64,000 nucleotides of DNA, taken from Sva-07 sp963707515 (GTDB taxonomy: Bacteria > Actinomycetota > Acidimicrobiia > Acidimicrobiales > Ilumatobacteraceae). The notes below the pieces were generated by a model. It had not been told where the DNA came from and did not search any database. It saw nothing but the letters and a program-made list of their open reading frames with translations. Below, piece after piece: positions 27,315-35,446 of the stretch (within the stretch, counting starts at the first letter, position 1; every line of letters begins with the position of its first letter). The translations under genes and the position numbers were made by a program. Location of the stretch: the NCBI GenBank assembly GCA_963707515.1, contig CAVPQI010000001.1, forward strand, positions 310,001 to 374,000, given 5' to 3'.

Positions 27315-28076
27315 ATGCCCGACGATGTCCCGACACCGACGCCGCCACCGACGTCCGTGCCGGCGTACACCCCGGGTTGGTACCCCGACCCAGCCGGACG
27401 GTACGAGCTGCGCTTCTTCAACGGGCACGCCTGGACCGCCGACGTGTCGTCGAGAGGCGCCCGCTACGTGGATCCGCTCGGCACTGCGCCGCCACGCGCC
27501 GGCGGACCGGCGGCGTCCGCGGCGCCGGGTGCGACGGCGGCGATGGTCCTCGGCATCGTCGCCGTGTCGACCGCCTGGTTGCCGTTCTTCGTCGTCATCG
27601 GCGTGGTCGCCGGCGTCGTCGCCCTCGGCCTCGGCCTCCGGGTGATGCGCCGCAGCGACGACCACACACCGGGGCGCGGCCGTGCCGTGGCCGGCGTGGC
27701 GATGGGCGCCAGCGCACTCGTTGCCGGCATCCTCGGTGTCGTGTTGACGGTGGTCGTCCTCGACGTCTACCGCGACTACGTGGATCCGCCGCCGAACGAA
27801 GTGACGATCTCGGGGTGCGAGCTCGTCGGGTCGCGAGCGACGGCGACCGGCGTGTTGACCAACCTCGGTGACGAATCGGCCGACTTCGGCGTCATCGTGG
27901 GGTTCACCCGCCCTGGCATCGACGACGTCCGTTGGACCACCCACGTCGAGCTCGATGATGTCGGACCCGGCGAGGAGGCGACGTTCGAGGCCAAGCGGCA
28001 GGTCGGGCTCACCGACGTCGAATGCGTCGTCGTCGACGTCACCGGCGGCCTCCCCTTCGGCATGTCCCTCGACTGA
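27315..28076 (+). CDS. DUF2510-type domain membrane protein
   Basis: 253 aa from ATG 27315. Residues about 18-45 read TPGWYPDPAGRYELRFFNGHAW, the DUF2510 signature common in actinobacterial membrane proteins. Hydrophobic helices follow at about 72-105 (AAMVLGIVAVSTAWLPFFVV... ) and 120-152 (AVAGVAMGASALVAGILGVV). The C-terminal domain (GCELVGSRATATGVLTNLG, VIVGFTRPGIDDVRW) resembles the extracellular FxLYD-like beta domains for secondary contacts; this last point is inference. Function unknown. Confidence 0.75.
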   Translation: MPDDVPTPTPPPTSVPAYTPGWYPDPAGRYELRFFNGHAWTADVSSRGARYVDPLGTAPPRAGGPAASAAPGATAAMVLGIVAVSTAWLPFFVVIGVVAGVVALGLGLRVMRRSDDHTPGRGRAVAGVAMGASALVAGILGVVLTVVVLDVYRDYVDPPPNEVTISGCELVGSRATATGVLTNLGDESADFGVIVGFTRPGIDDVRWTTHVELDDVGPGEEATFEAKRQVGLTDVECVVVDVTGGLPFGMSLD

Positions 28077-28083
28077 CCGTGAC

Positions 28084-28120
28084 ATCGTGACATCAGGGGT
28101 CAGACCCCTTTCGTCACGAT
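28084..28120. repeat. 37-bp palindrome, GGGGTCAGACCCC core (copy 1)
   Basis: Outer arms ATCGTGAC/GTCACGAT, core AGGGGTCAGACCCCT. Located between convergent genes, 8 bp after the stop at 28076. Same core, different arms from the copies at 28151 and 60276. Confidence 0.85.
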
Positions 28121-28150
28121 CCGCAGCCACGGCCACGCCCCGACCGAGCG

Positions 28151-28183
28151 CGTGACAAAAGGGGTCAGACCCCTGTTGTCACG
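28151..28183. repeat. 33-37-bp palindrome, GGGGTCAGACCCC core (copy 2)
   Basis: Arms CGTGACAA and TTGTCACG around the core. Lies 17 bp before the stop of the convergent ABC exporter gene at 28201. The pair of elements fills most of the 124-bp gap. Confidence 0.85.
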
Positions 28184-28200
28184 GTCCTGACGGCACGCGG

Positions 28201-30027
28201 TCAGAGCGACGTCGCCGACACCCAGGCGTCGTAGAGCTGGCGGTACTGGCCGTCCTGGGCGAGCAACTCGTCGTGGCTGCCGTCCTGCACCAGGCGGCCG
28301 TGCTCGAGCACCAGTACCCGGTCGGCACGGGCGGCCGTCGACAAGCGGTGGGCGATGGCGATCGTCGTCCGCGTGCTCGCCAACCGCTCGAGCGCCCGAG
28401 CGATGCGCACCTCGGTGAGGGCGTCGACCGACGACGTCGCCTCGTCGAGGATCAGCACGTCGGGGTCGGCGAGTCCGGCGCGCAGCAGCGCCACCAGCTG
28501 ACGCTCCCCCGCCGAGAGTTGGTCGCCGCGCTCGCCGACGACGGTCTGCAGCCCCGACGGCAGGGAGTCGATCCACTCCCGCACCCCGAGCTGGTCGACG
28601 ACCCGCTCGACGTCACGGGTCGTGGCGGTCGCGGAGGCGAAGGCGATGTTGGCGGCGATCGTGTCGTCGAACAGGAACGGCTCCTGGGAGACGACGATCA
28701 GCCGCTTGCGCAGCTCGCCGCGGTCGACGCAGCGCAGCGGCACGCCGCCGAGGTCGATCTCGCCGAGCGTCGGGTCGGCGAAGCGGGCGATCAGGCGGCC
28801 GAGCGTGGTCTTGCCCGACCCCGTCGATCCGACCATCGCCACCTGCTGGCCGGCGGGGATGCTGACGTTGATGTCCTCGAGCACCGGCGTGTCGCTGCCG
28901 TCACCGTCACGGTTGCGGTAGGCGAAGGTCACCTCGCGCACGTCGATCTGCAACTTGCCCTCGGGCAGCGGCAGCGGGTGGTCGGGCGACGGCGGGCCGA
29001 TGGGCATGTCGAGCACCGCCAGCACGCGTCGCAGACCGGCGACGGCCATCTGCGTGCTGTCGAGCACCTCGGTGAACTCGGCGATCGGCTCGAGGAAGCG
29101 GTAGGTGAGGAAGATGAACCCGACGAGCGCGCCGGCGGTCAGCCCGCTGCCGGGCCCCTGCCACACGCCGATGCCGACCACCGCCGACACGGTGAACGCA
29201 GAGAAGACCTCGCCGGATGGGAACAGGAACGCCCCGATCAGCGCCGCCCGCACCTGGGCGCGCGTCGTCACCTCGACGGCGTCGGAAACCTCACGCGACA
29301 TCTGCTCGCCGGCGTCGTAGGCACGGATCGTCGGCGCACCGGACACGACCTCGGCGATCGCGCCCAACGACACGCCGTTGCCGTGCCGAGCGCGGTCGTA
29401 GGCGACCAGCAGGCGCGCCTGCACCGCCCGCAGCACGAACAGCAGCGGGAGGGCGACGGCGAAGGCGACGAGCGCCAGCGTCCAGTCGTAGGCGAGCATC
29501 ACGCCGGCGACGATGACCATCAGCGTGCCGTCGATCATCCACGCCAGCCCGCCCCACTGGAAGAAGCGGGCGAGGGTCTCGATGTCGCTGGTGACGCGGG
29601 CGACGAGGCCGCCTCGGCGCTCGTCGTTGTGGTCGGCGAGGCTCAGCTGGTGGATGTGGCCGATCAGGCGCACCCGCAGGTCGTGCAGCGCCCGTTCGCT
29701 TCGCTCGCCGAGCCGCAGCGCCGCCTGGCGGTAGGCGACGCCGGACACGATGACGGCGATCGCGCCGATGATCGACAACCGCACGACGACGTCCATGTCG
29801 ACCCCACCGTCGTCGGAGAAGCCGTTGTCGATCGCCTGCTGGATGAGGATCGGCACGACGACCCGCCCGGCGGCGCCCAACGCCGCCAGCAACCAGGTGA
29901 CGCCGAGCCCCTGGCGCAGGACCGGCGCCGTCTCCAGGCCGCGGCCGATGGTGCGCACCGCGGAGTCACGCGCCGACGGCGCCAGCGTGTCGGCTCGGGC
30001 GGCGAGGGTCGGATCGATGGTGGTCAT
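28201..30027 (-). CDS. ABC exporter half, catalytically normal subunit
   Basis: 608 aa: six-helix exporter membrane domain (about 40-330) fused to an ATPase. Walker A VGSTGSGKTTLG, Q-loop VSQEPFLFDDTIAANIAF, signature LSAGERQLVALLRAGL, Walker B VLILDEATSSVD (catalytic Glu present), H-loop IAHRLSTAARAD. The signature LSAGE departs from LSGGQ. It starts with ATG 30027 overlapping the partner gene's stop (ATGA). With the upstream gene it should form a heterodimeric multidrug/lipid exporter; the cargo is unknown. Confidence 0.9.
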   Translation of the reverse strand: MTTIDPTLAARADTLAPSARDSAVRTIGRGLETAPVLRQGLGVTWLLAALGAAGRVVVPILIQQAIDNGFSDDGGVDMDVVVRLSIIGAIAVIVSGVAYRQAALRLGERSERALHDLRVRLIGHIHQLSLADHNDERRGGLVARVTSDIETLARFFQWGGLAWMIDGTLMVIVAGVMLAYDWTLALVAFAVALPLLFVLRAVQARLLVAYDRARHGNGVSLGAIAEVVSGAPTIRAYDAGEQMSREVSDAVEVTTRAQVRAALIGAFLFPSGEVFSAFTVSAVVGIGVWQGPGSGLTAGALVGFIFLTYRFLEPIAEFTEVLDSTQMAVAGLRRVLAVLDMPIGPPSPDHPLPLPEGKLQIDVREVTFAYRNRDGDGSDTPVLEDINVSIPAGQQVAMVGSTGSGKTTLGRLIARFADPTLGEIDLGGVPLRCVDRGELRKRLIVVSQEPFLFDDTIAANIAFASATATTRDVERVVDQLGVREWIDSLPSGLQTVVGERGDQLSAGERQLVALLRAGLADPDVLILDEATSSVDALTEVRIARALERLASTRTTIAIAHRLSTAARADRVLVLEHGRLVQDGSHDELLAQDGQYRQLYDAWVSATSL

Positions 30028-31901
30028 GACACCTCGACTCCCGGCTCCACCGGCATTCCCGACTCCACCGGCATTCCCGGCTCCACCGGCATTCCGGACT
30101 CCACCGGCATTCCCGACTCGACCGGCGCCGCCGACCCGACCGGCTGCCGTTCGGTGCGGTCGGACTCGAACGCCTCGACCAGCTGGCGATAGTCCGGGGT
30201 CGTGTCGAGCAGCACCTCGTGCGGGCCCTGGGCGGCCACGCGACCGTTGGTCATGAAGATCACGTCGTCGGCAAGGGCGATCGTCGACGGCCGCGAGGCG
30301 ACCAGCAGCACCGTCGACGTGCTCGACCGGGCGCGCAACTTGTCGAGGATCAGCCCCTCGGTCGACGGGTCGAGCGCCGACGTCGTGTCGTCGAGCACGA
30401 GCAGTTGCGGGTCGCGGATCATCGCCCGCGCCAGCGCCAGCCGCTGCCGCTGGCCACCGCTGAGGCTCACGCCACGCTCACCGACCACCGTGTCGAGGCC
30501 GAGCGGCAGCTTGCGCACGAACTCGGTCGCCGCGGCCAGCTCGATCGCGTCCCACACGGCCGCGTCGTCGAAGTCGCCGCCGAGCACGACGTTGTCGCGC
30601 ACGGTGCCGCTGGTGAGGAACGCCTCCTGGAACACGATCGTGCGCGCTCCGGGCTGCAGCAGCACCGTGCCGTGGCTCGGTGCCAACAGCCCGACCGCCA
30701 GCTGGGCGACCGTCGACTTGCCGGACCCCGTCGGGCCGACCAGCGCCGTGACCGAGCCGCGCGGCACCGTGAACTCGACGTCGGAGATCGTCGGGGGGCC
30801 GTCGCCCTCGTGGGTGAACGACACGCCGTCGAACTCCAGCCCGACGTTCGCCGGGGCGCCACCGAGCCGGGCCACCGGATCGGGTTCGACGGGCTCGTCG
30901 AGAACTTCGCGGATGCGCTCCCAGGCGGCCATCGAGCGGGGCAGCTCCGAGAGGGCGAAGCCGATCAGGCGGAGCGGGAACACCAGCAGGGTGAACAGGA
31001 ACACGACGCTGGAGAACTCGCCGATCGTCACGCTGCCGCCTTGCACCCGCCAGGCGCCGACGAGCACGAGCAAGATGTTGGTCAGCGACGGGATCACGTC
31101 GAGCAGCGCCTCGAACCAGCTGCGCAGCCTGATCGCTTTGACCCGCGACGCCCGCACCAGGTCGGCGAGCCCGCCGAGCCGCTCGGTCTCGCGCGCCTCG
31201 GCACCGTACGACTTGATCAGCTGGACGCCCTCGAAGCTCTCGTGGACGCCGGCGGAGAAGCGGCCGAGTTGGTCCTGGGCGACGCTGAAGTGGGCCGACA
31301 CCGAACGTTCGTAGAACACGTTGGTCACCAGCAGGATCGGGATGACGATCACCGCGACCAGTCCGAGGGCGAGGTCGATCGTCAGCATCCAGATCGTCGA
31401 GAAGACGAGCAGCAAGATCGTGCCGGTGGCGAACGGGATCGGGGCCAGCACGCTGACGGTGTTCTCGGCGTCGACGCCGGCCCGTTGCACCAGGTCGCCG
31501 TCAGGTCGCCGGTTGTGCCAGCTCATCGGTTGGGCCACGTACCGGCGCACGACGCTGTTGGCGAAGTGCTGGGCGACGCGCCACATCGTCACCGAGGCGA
31601 ACGCCCGCCGCACGACGATGGCGACCGCCCGCAGCACGCCGATGCCGATGATCAGGCCGATGCCGATCGCCAGCTTGCGCATCGAGCTGTCGCCGTCTTC
31701 GAAGCGGGGCATCACGACCTCGTCGATGACCCAGCCGATGGCGAAGCTCGAAGCGATCGTCAGCAGCGCGAACGCGGCGGCGCCGGCGACGGCGGCGGCG
31801 AACGAACGGCGCCGCACGCTGACGAGCTCGAACACGAAGCGGAGGTCGCGGCGGGCGCGCGCGAGCGCGCCCGTACCACCATCCGGCTCCGTGATGTCCA
31901 T
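30024..31901 (-). CDS. ABC exporter half, subunit with degenerate Walker B
   Basis: 625 aa: exporter membrane domain (about 30-330), then ATPase with Walker A VGPTGSGKSTVAQ, signature LSGGQRQRLALARAMI, Walker B LLVLDDTTSALD and switch VASRPSTIALAD. The catalytic Glu after Walker B is Asp, and the H-loop His is replaced (ASRPST). These are marks of the degenerate half of heterodimeric exporters; the partner's altered LSAGE signature completes the degenerate composite site. The C-terminus ends in a six-residue repeat (PVESGM/PVEPGM) encoded by an 18-bp tandem repeat. Confidence 0.9.
   Translation of the reverse strand: MDITEPDGGTGALARARRDLRFVFELVSVRRRSFAAAVAGAAAFALLTIASSFAIGWVIDEVVMPRFEDGDSSMRKLAIGIGLIIGIGVLRAVAIVVRRAFASVTMWRVAQHFANSVVRRYVAQPMSWHNRRPDGDLVQRAGVDAENTVSVLAPIPFATGTILLLVFSTIWMLTIDLALGLVAVIVIPILLVTNVFYERSVSAHFSVAQDQLGRFSAGVHESFEGVQLIKSYGAEARETERLGGLADLVRASRVKAIRLRSWFEALLDVIPSLTNILLVLVGAWRVQGGSVTIGEFSSVVFLFTLLVFPLRLIGFALSELPRSMAAWERIREVLDEPVEPDPVARLGGAPANVGLEFDGVSFTHEGDGPPTISDVEFTVPRGSVTALVGPTGSGKSTVAQLAVGLLAPSHGTVLLQPGARTIVFQEAFLTSGTVRDNVVLGGDFDDAAVWDAIELAAATEFVRKLPLGLDTVVGERGVSLSGGQRQRLALARAMIRDPQLLVLDDTTSALDPSTEGLILDKLRARSSTSTVLLVASRPSTIALADDVIFMTNGRVAAQGPHEVLLDTTPDYRQLVEAFESDRTERQPVGSAAPVESGMPVESGMPVEPGMPVESGMPVEPGVEVS
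30040..30123. repeat. 18-bp tandem repeat at the 3' end of the exporter gene
   Basis: Four full units (30052-30069, 30070-30087, 30088-30105, 30106-30123) plus a partial one at 30040-30051. They encode repeated PVESGM/PVEPGM hexapeptides in frame at the C-terminus of the degenerate ABC subunit. Units differ by one or two bases. Confidence 0.85.
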
Positions 31902-32013
31902 GAGGCGTTTCTACCAGCGGCACCGATCGACGCCGTGTTCGATTGTGTCACGTCGACGGTGACGCCCGTCGGGCCCCCGATCCGTCCCGGCACTCGCCGA
32001 TAGCGTCGGGGAG

Positions 32014-32601
32014 GTGAACGCCCCGCCGACGTCCGCTTCCGACCCGACGACCGTGGGCGACTCGGCGGCCGGGCGGATCATGCGCGACGAGCCGGGCCCG
32101 TGGCGCAGGTCGCCGGTCCGCAAGGTGATCCTGTACCTGGCGATCGTCGTCTTCGCCGGTTTCTGGACGTGGGCACTGTTCTTCGCCTCCAAGGAGGCGG
32201 TCAACAAGATCGGCGACGAGGCGTGGGCGGAGCGGGCAGAGGCGATCTGCGTCTCCTACGAGGTGCCCTTGCAGCAGATCGAGTCGCAGCGCGAGGCCGA
32301 CCCGGTGGATCGCGCCGAACTCGTCGTCAGCTCGACCGATCTGATGTCGGCGATGCTCGACGAGATCATGGCGGTCCCTCCCACCGATGAGAAGGGCCAG
32401 GCGATCGTGCCCGACTGGGCGGCCGACTACCGGATCCTCCTCCAGGACCGCTACCACTACGCCGACCGCCTGCGTGCCGGCGAGAATGTGCCGTTCACCG
32501 AGACCGCCATCGACGGCGTGCCGATCACCGAACGGATCGAGACGTTCGCCAAGGAGAACGGCATGTTCAGCTGCGCCCCGCCGCGCGGCTCGATCGTCTG
32601 A
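32014..32601 (+). CDS. Membrane-anchored protein of unknown function
   Basis: 195 aa from GTG 32014. A cytoplasmic N-terminus of about 35 residues precedes one membrane helix (KVILYLAIVVFAGFWTWALF, about 37-56). The remaining 135 residues, with two Cys (EAICVSYEV, MFSCAPPRG), would face outward: AERAEAICVSYEVPLQQIES, DRAELVVSSTDLMSAML, YADRLRAGENVPFTETA. I do not recognise the family. It is divergent from the exporter operon, with a 112-bp gap. Confidence 0.72.
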   Translation: MNAPPTSASDPTTVGDSAAGRIMRDEPGPWRRSPVRKVILYLAIVVFAGFWTWALFFASKEAVNKIGDEAWAERAEAICVSYEVPLQQIESQREADPVDRAELVVSSTDLMSAMLDEIMAVPPTDEKGQAIVPDWAADYRILLQDRYHYADRLRAGENVPFTETAIDGVPITERIETFAKENGMFSCAPPRGSIV

Positions 32602-32604
32602 GGT

Positions 32605-33273
32605 TCAGGCCGGCCGTGCGCCGGCCGGCGTCCCGATGTGCTTGATCACCCGGGCCGGCACACCGGCGGCGACGGTGTGGTCGGGGATGTCCCCCGTGAC
32701 GACGCTGTTGGCGCCGATCACGACGTGCCGGCCGATCGTCGCCCCGGGGAGGACGACCGTGCCGTGCCCGAGCCATGACCCGTCGCCGATCGTCACCGGG
32801 CGCTCGGGCATCACCTGCTGCGAGATCGGCAGCGAGAGGTCCTCGTAACCGTGGTTCTGGTCGGTGATGTACACGTGGTGACCCGTCCACACGTCGTCGC
32901 CGATCGTGATGCTGAGGTGACCGACGATGCCACTCCCCTTGCCGAACAGGCACCGGTCACCGACCCGGATGACGGGATCGCTGACCATCTGCTGGCCGGG
33001 CACCATGCCTGCCGACAGCGTCGCGTGAGGTCCGAACATCGTGCCGGCACCGATGTGGATGTACTGCTCGTTGAAGACCGTGTTCCACGGGAAGCAGATC
33101 ACGCTCGACTGTCCGAGGGCCCCGAACCGCTTGCCGCGGCGAGTGTCCGGGCCGATCGCACCGAGCTCGACGGCGTGCTCCCAGACGTTGATCACGACGT
33201 CACCGAGCGCCCGCTTGAAACCCGTGCGGGCACGCTGGAGGCGCGTGTCGGGGAGCGTCGGCCGGCTGAACAC
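32605..33273 (-). CDS. Acyltransferase with left-handed beta-helix (hexapeptide repeats)
   Basis: 222 aa. Repeated [LIV]-G-x-x hexapeptides run from about 70 to the end: IGAGTMFGPHATLS, IRVGDRCLFGKGSGIVGHLSITIGDDVWTGHHVYI, DQNHGYED, VTIGDGSWLGHGTVVLPGATIGRHVVIGANSVVTGDIPDHTVAAGVPARVIKHIG, split here by motif. The His in TDQNHGY and the closing AAGVPARVI are typical of NodL/LacA/CysE-like O-acetyltransferases acting on sugars. The acceptor is unknown. Convergent with the preceding gene, 3 bp apart. Confidence 0.85.
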   Translation of the reverse strand: MFSRPTLPDTRLQRARTGFKRALGDVVINVWEHAVELGAIGPDTRRGKRFGALGQSSVICFPWNTVFNEQYIHIGAGTMFGPHATLSAGMVPGQQMVSDPVIRVGDRCLFGKGSGIVGHLSITIGDDVWTGHHVYITDQNHGYEDLSLPISQQVMPERPVTIGDGSWLGHGTVVLPGATIGRHVVIGANSVVTGDIPDHTVAAGVPARVIKHIGTPAGARPA

Positions 33274-33323
33274 GAGCGGTGACGCTAGTGGTCGCGATCG
33301 GGCACCGCTCCTACAGTGAGCCG

Positions 33324-34421
33324 ATGCCGCTCCCGCCCCCTCCGCTCGGCTCGATCACCGACGTGCCGGGGGTCCTGGTCGGCCACGCGCAGCGCACCGG
33401 CCGGGGCTGGCAGACCGGCACGACCGTCGTCCACGTCCCCGACGGAGCGACGCCAGCGGTCGCCGTGCGCGGCGGCGGGCCGGGCACCCGCGAGACCGAT
33501 GCCCTGCACCCCGAGAACCTGGTCCAGCACATCCACGCCGTGGGCCTGACCGGCGGCAGCGCCTTCGGATTGGCCAGCGCCGACGGCGTCGTCGCCTGGC
33601 TCGAAGCGCGGGGGCTCGGGTTTCCGGTCGGCCGCCCGCCCGACCAGCTCGGCGTCGTGCCGATCGTGCCGGCGGCGGTGATCTTCGATCTCGGGCGTGG
33701 CGGCGTGTTCGCCAACCGCCCCGACGCCGGCTTCGGGTACAAGGCAATCGACGGCGCCCGTCGTGACCAGCGGCGATGGGGTGCGGTCGGTGCCGGCACG
33801 GGTGCCCGCGCCGGCGGCCTGCAGGGCGGGGTCGGCACGGCGAGCACCACGGTGACGATGCCCGGCGCCCTGTTCGGCGACGACGAAGCCGACCGCACGG
33901 CCGTCGTCGGGGCCGTCGCCGTCGTCAACTCGAACGGTTTGCCCGTCGACCACGCCACCGGATCGCCGTGGGTCGACGGCGGCCTCCGGCTGCGCCGGCC
34001 GTCGGCCGTCGAGCGGCGGGGCCTCGTCGAGTCGCTGACCGTGCCGGCGCCGTCACGGCAGGCGCCGAACTCGGGGAGCCTCAACACGACGATCGGCGTG
34101 GTGGCGACGTCGGCCGACCTGACCAAATCGGAGGCGTCGAAGATGGCCTCGGTCAGCCACGACGGGCTTGCCCGTGCCATCCGGCCCGCGCACTCGATGG
34201 TCGACGGCGACACCATCTTCGTCCTCGCCACCGGGGCCACCGCGCTCGGCTCGATGCCGGCGGCGATGCGCTCGACCCCGTCACGCCAGGCGGCGCTGAA
34301 CCTCCTGCTGGCGGCCGCCGCCGACGTGTTCGCCGCCGCCTGCACACACGCCGTGATCAGCGCCGAGACGATCGGCGACTCCCCCGCCTACCGCGACCTC
34401 TGCCCCTCCGCCCTCCGCTGA
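33324..34421 (+). CDS. P1 family peptidase (DmpA/S58-like)
   Basis: 365 aa from ATG 33324. The family starts with ITDVPGVLVGHAQ...TGTTVVHVPDG, then AVRGGGPGTRETDALHP, HAVGLTGGSAFGLASADGVVAWLEARG, and later NTTIGVVATSADLTKSEASKMASVSHDGLARAIRPAHSMVDGDTIFVLATG. Relatives cleave themselves before a conserved Ser/Thr to make an active N-terminal nucleophile; the segment PNSGSLNTTIG is the region for that cut. Substrates in the family are small peptides and amides. The stop lies within an 11-bp tandem repeat. Confidence 0.87.
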   Translation: MPLPPPPLGSITDVPGVLVGHAQRTGRGWQTGTTVVHVPDGATPAVAVRGGGPGTRETDALHPENLVQHIHAVGLTGGSAFGLASADGVVAWLEARGLGFPVGRPPDQLGVVPIVPAAVIFDLGRGGVFANRPDAGFGYKAIDGARRDQRRWGAVGAGTGARAGGLQGGVGTASTTVTMPGALFGDDEADRTAVVGAVAVVNSNGLPVDHATGSPWVDGGLRLRRPSAVERRGLVESLTVPAPSRQAPNSGSLNTTIGVVATSADLTKSEASKMASVSHDGLARAIRPAHSMVDGDTIFVLATGATALGSMPAAMRSTPSRQAALNLLLAAAADVFAAACTHAVISAETIGDSPAYRDLCPSALR

Positions 34422-34472
34422 CCCGCCACTGACCTGCCACTGACCCGCCGCTGATCTGCCGCCGATCTGCCG
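34418..34472. repeat. 11-bp tandem repeat at a stop codon
   Basis: Five units of C-TGACCCGCCA and close variants (34418-34428 to 34462-34472). The first unit contains the TGA that ends the P1 peptidase. It continues into the 146-bp gap before panC; nothing else is seen there. Confidence 0.75.
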
Positions 34473-34567
34473 CACCCGAGATCGCCGGCAGCGGTGAGTG
34501 CAGCATCTGCACACGATCCGCAGCGCAGTTGGGGGCGGACGGGCGGTCGCTGGCTAGGTTGACGCCG

Positions 34568-35446
34568 ATGAGCGCACCGATGACGGTGTTGGACACGCCG
34601 GCGGCGATGCGCGACTGGTCGGCGGCACGACGCCGGGCGGGCGCTTCGATCGCCCTCGTGCCGACGATGGGAGCGCTGCACGACGGCCACCTGGCGCTGA
34701 TCGCCGCCGCCCGCCGGTCGGCCGACGTGTGCGTGGTGTCGATCTTCGTCAACCCGCTGCAGTTCGGTGAGGCCGCCGACTTCGACAACTATCCGCGACC
34801 GATCGACGACGACCTGGCGATCTGTGCCGATGCCGGCGTCGACGCCGTCTACGCCCCGACCGCCAACGCGATGTACCCGCCGGGATTCGACACCACCGTG
34901 CGCTCCGGTGCGCTGTCGCTGCCGATGGAGGGCGCCTCGCGTCCCGGTCACTTCGACGGGGTCGTCACGGTGGTGACGAAGCTCTTCGCCGCCACCGGCG
35001 CGGACCGGGCGATGTTCGGCGAGAAGGACTTCCAGCAGCTGGCGATCGTCCGACGGCTGACCCGCGACCTCGATCTCGGCGTGGAGGTCGTCGGCTGTCC
35101 GACCGTGCGCGAGGCCGACGGGTTGGCGCTGTCGAGCCGCAACCGGCGTCTCGACGAGACGGAACGAGCAGCGGCCGTGTGCATCCCGCGGGCGATCCGC
35201 GCCGCCGTCGAACGGGCCGCCGCGGACCCCGTCGACGTCGCCTCAGTCGTCGCTGCGGCGAGTGCGGTCGTCGACGGCGAAGCGCTCGCCGACCTCGACT
35301 ACGTGTCCGTCTTCGACGCCCACGACCTGCAGCCACTGGCCGAACTCGACGACGCCCATCGCCGACCCGGTGCCACGCGCATCGCCATCGCCGCCCGGGT
35401 CGGGCCCGTGCGGTTGATCGACAACGCCGATCTGTTCGCCACCTGA
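34568..35446 (+). CDS. panC: Pantoate--beta-alanine ligase (pantothenate synthetase)
   Basis: 292 aa from ATG 34568 (ATG 34580 also possible). Joins pantoate and beta-alanine with ATP. Motifs in order: LVPTMGALHDGHLALI (HIGH-like), SIFVNPLQFG, DFDNYPRP, MEGASRPGHFDGVVTVVTKLF, GEKDFQQL and SSRNRRL (KMSKS-like). All binding motifs are intact and length is normal. The last 204 bp are overlapped on the other strand by the reading frame of a CPBP protease. Confidence 0.93.
   Translation: MSAPMTVLDTPAAMRDWSAARRRAGASIALVPTMGALHDGHLALIAAARRSADVCVVSIFVNPLQFGEAADFDNYPRPIDDDLAICADAGVDAVYAPTANAMYPPGFDTTVRSGALSLPMEGASRPGHFDGVVTVVTKLFAATGADRAMFGEKDFQQLAIVRRLTRDLDLGVEVVGCPTVREADGLALSSRNRRLDETERAAAVCIPRAIRAAVERAAADPVDVASVVAAASAVVDGEALADLDYVSVFDAHDLQPLAELDDAHRRPGATRIAIAARVGPVRLIDNADLFAT

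Noticed and set aside
28084..28183. Classical intrinsic terminators
   Set aside because: The palindromes have no U-run and share an identical core with a copy at 60276, so I class them as repeat elements; a terminator role stays possible.
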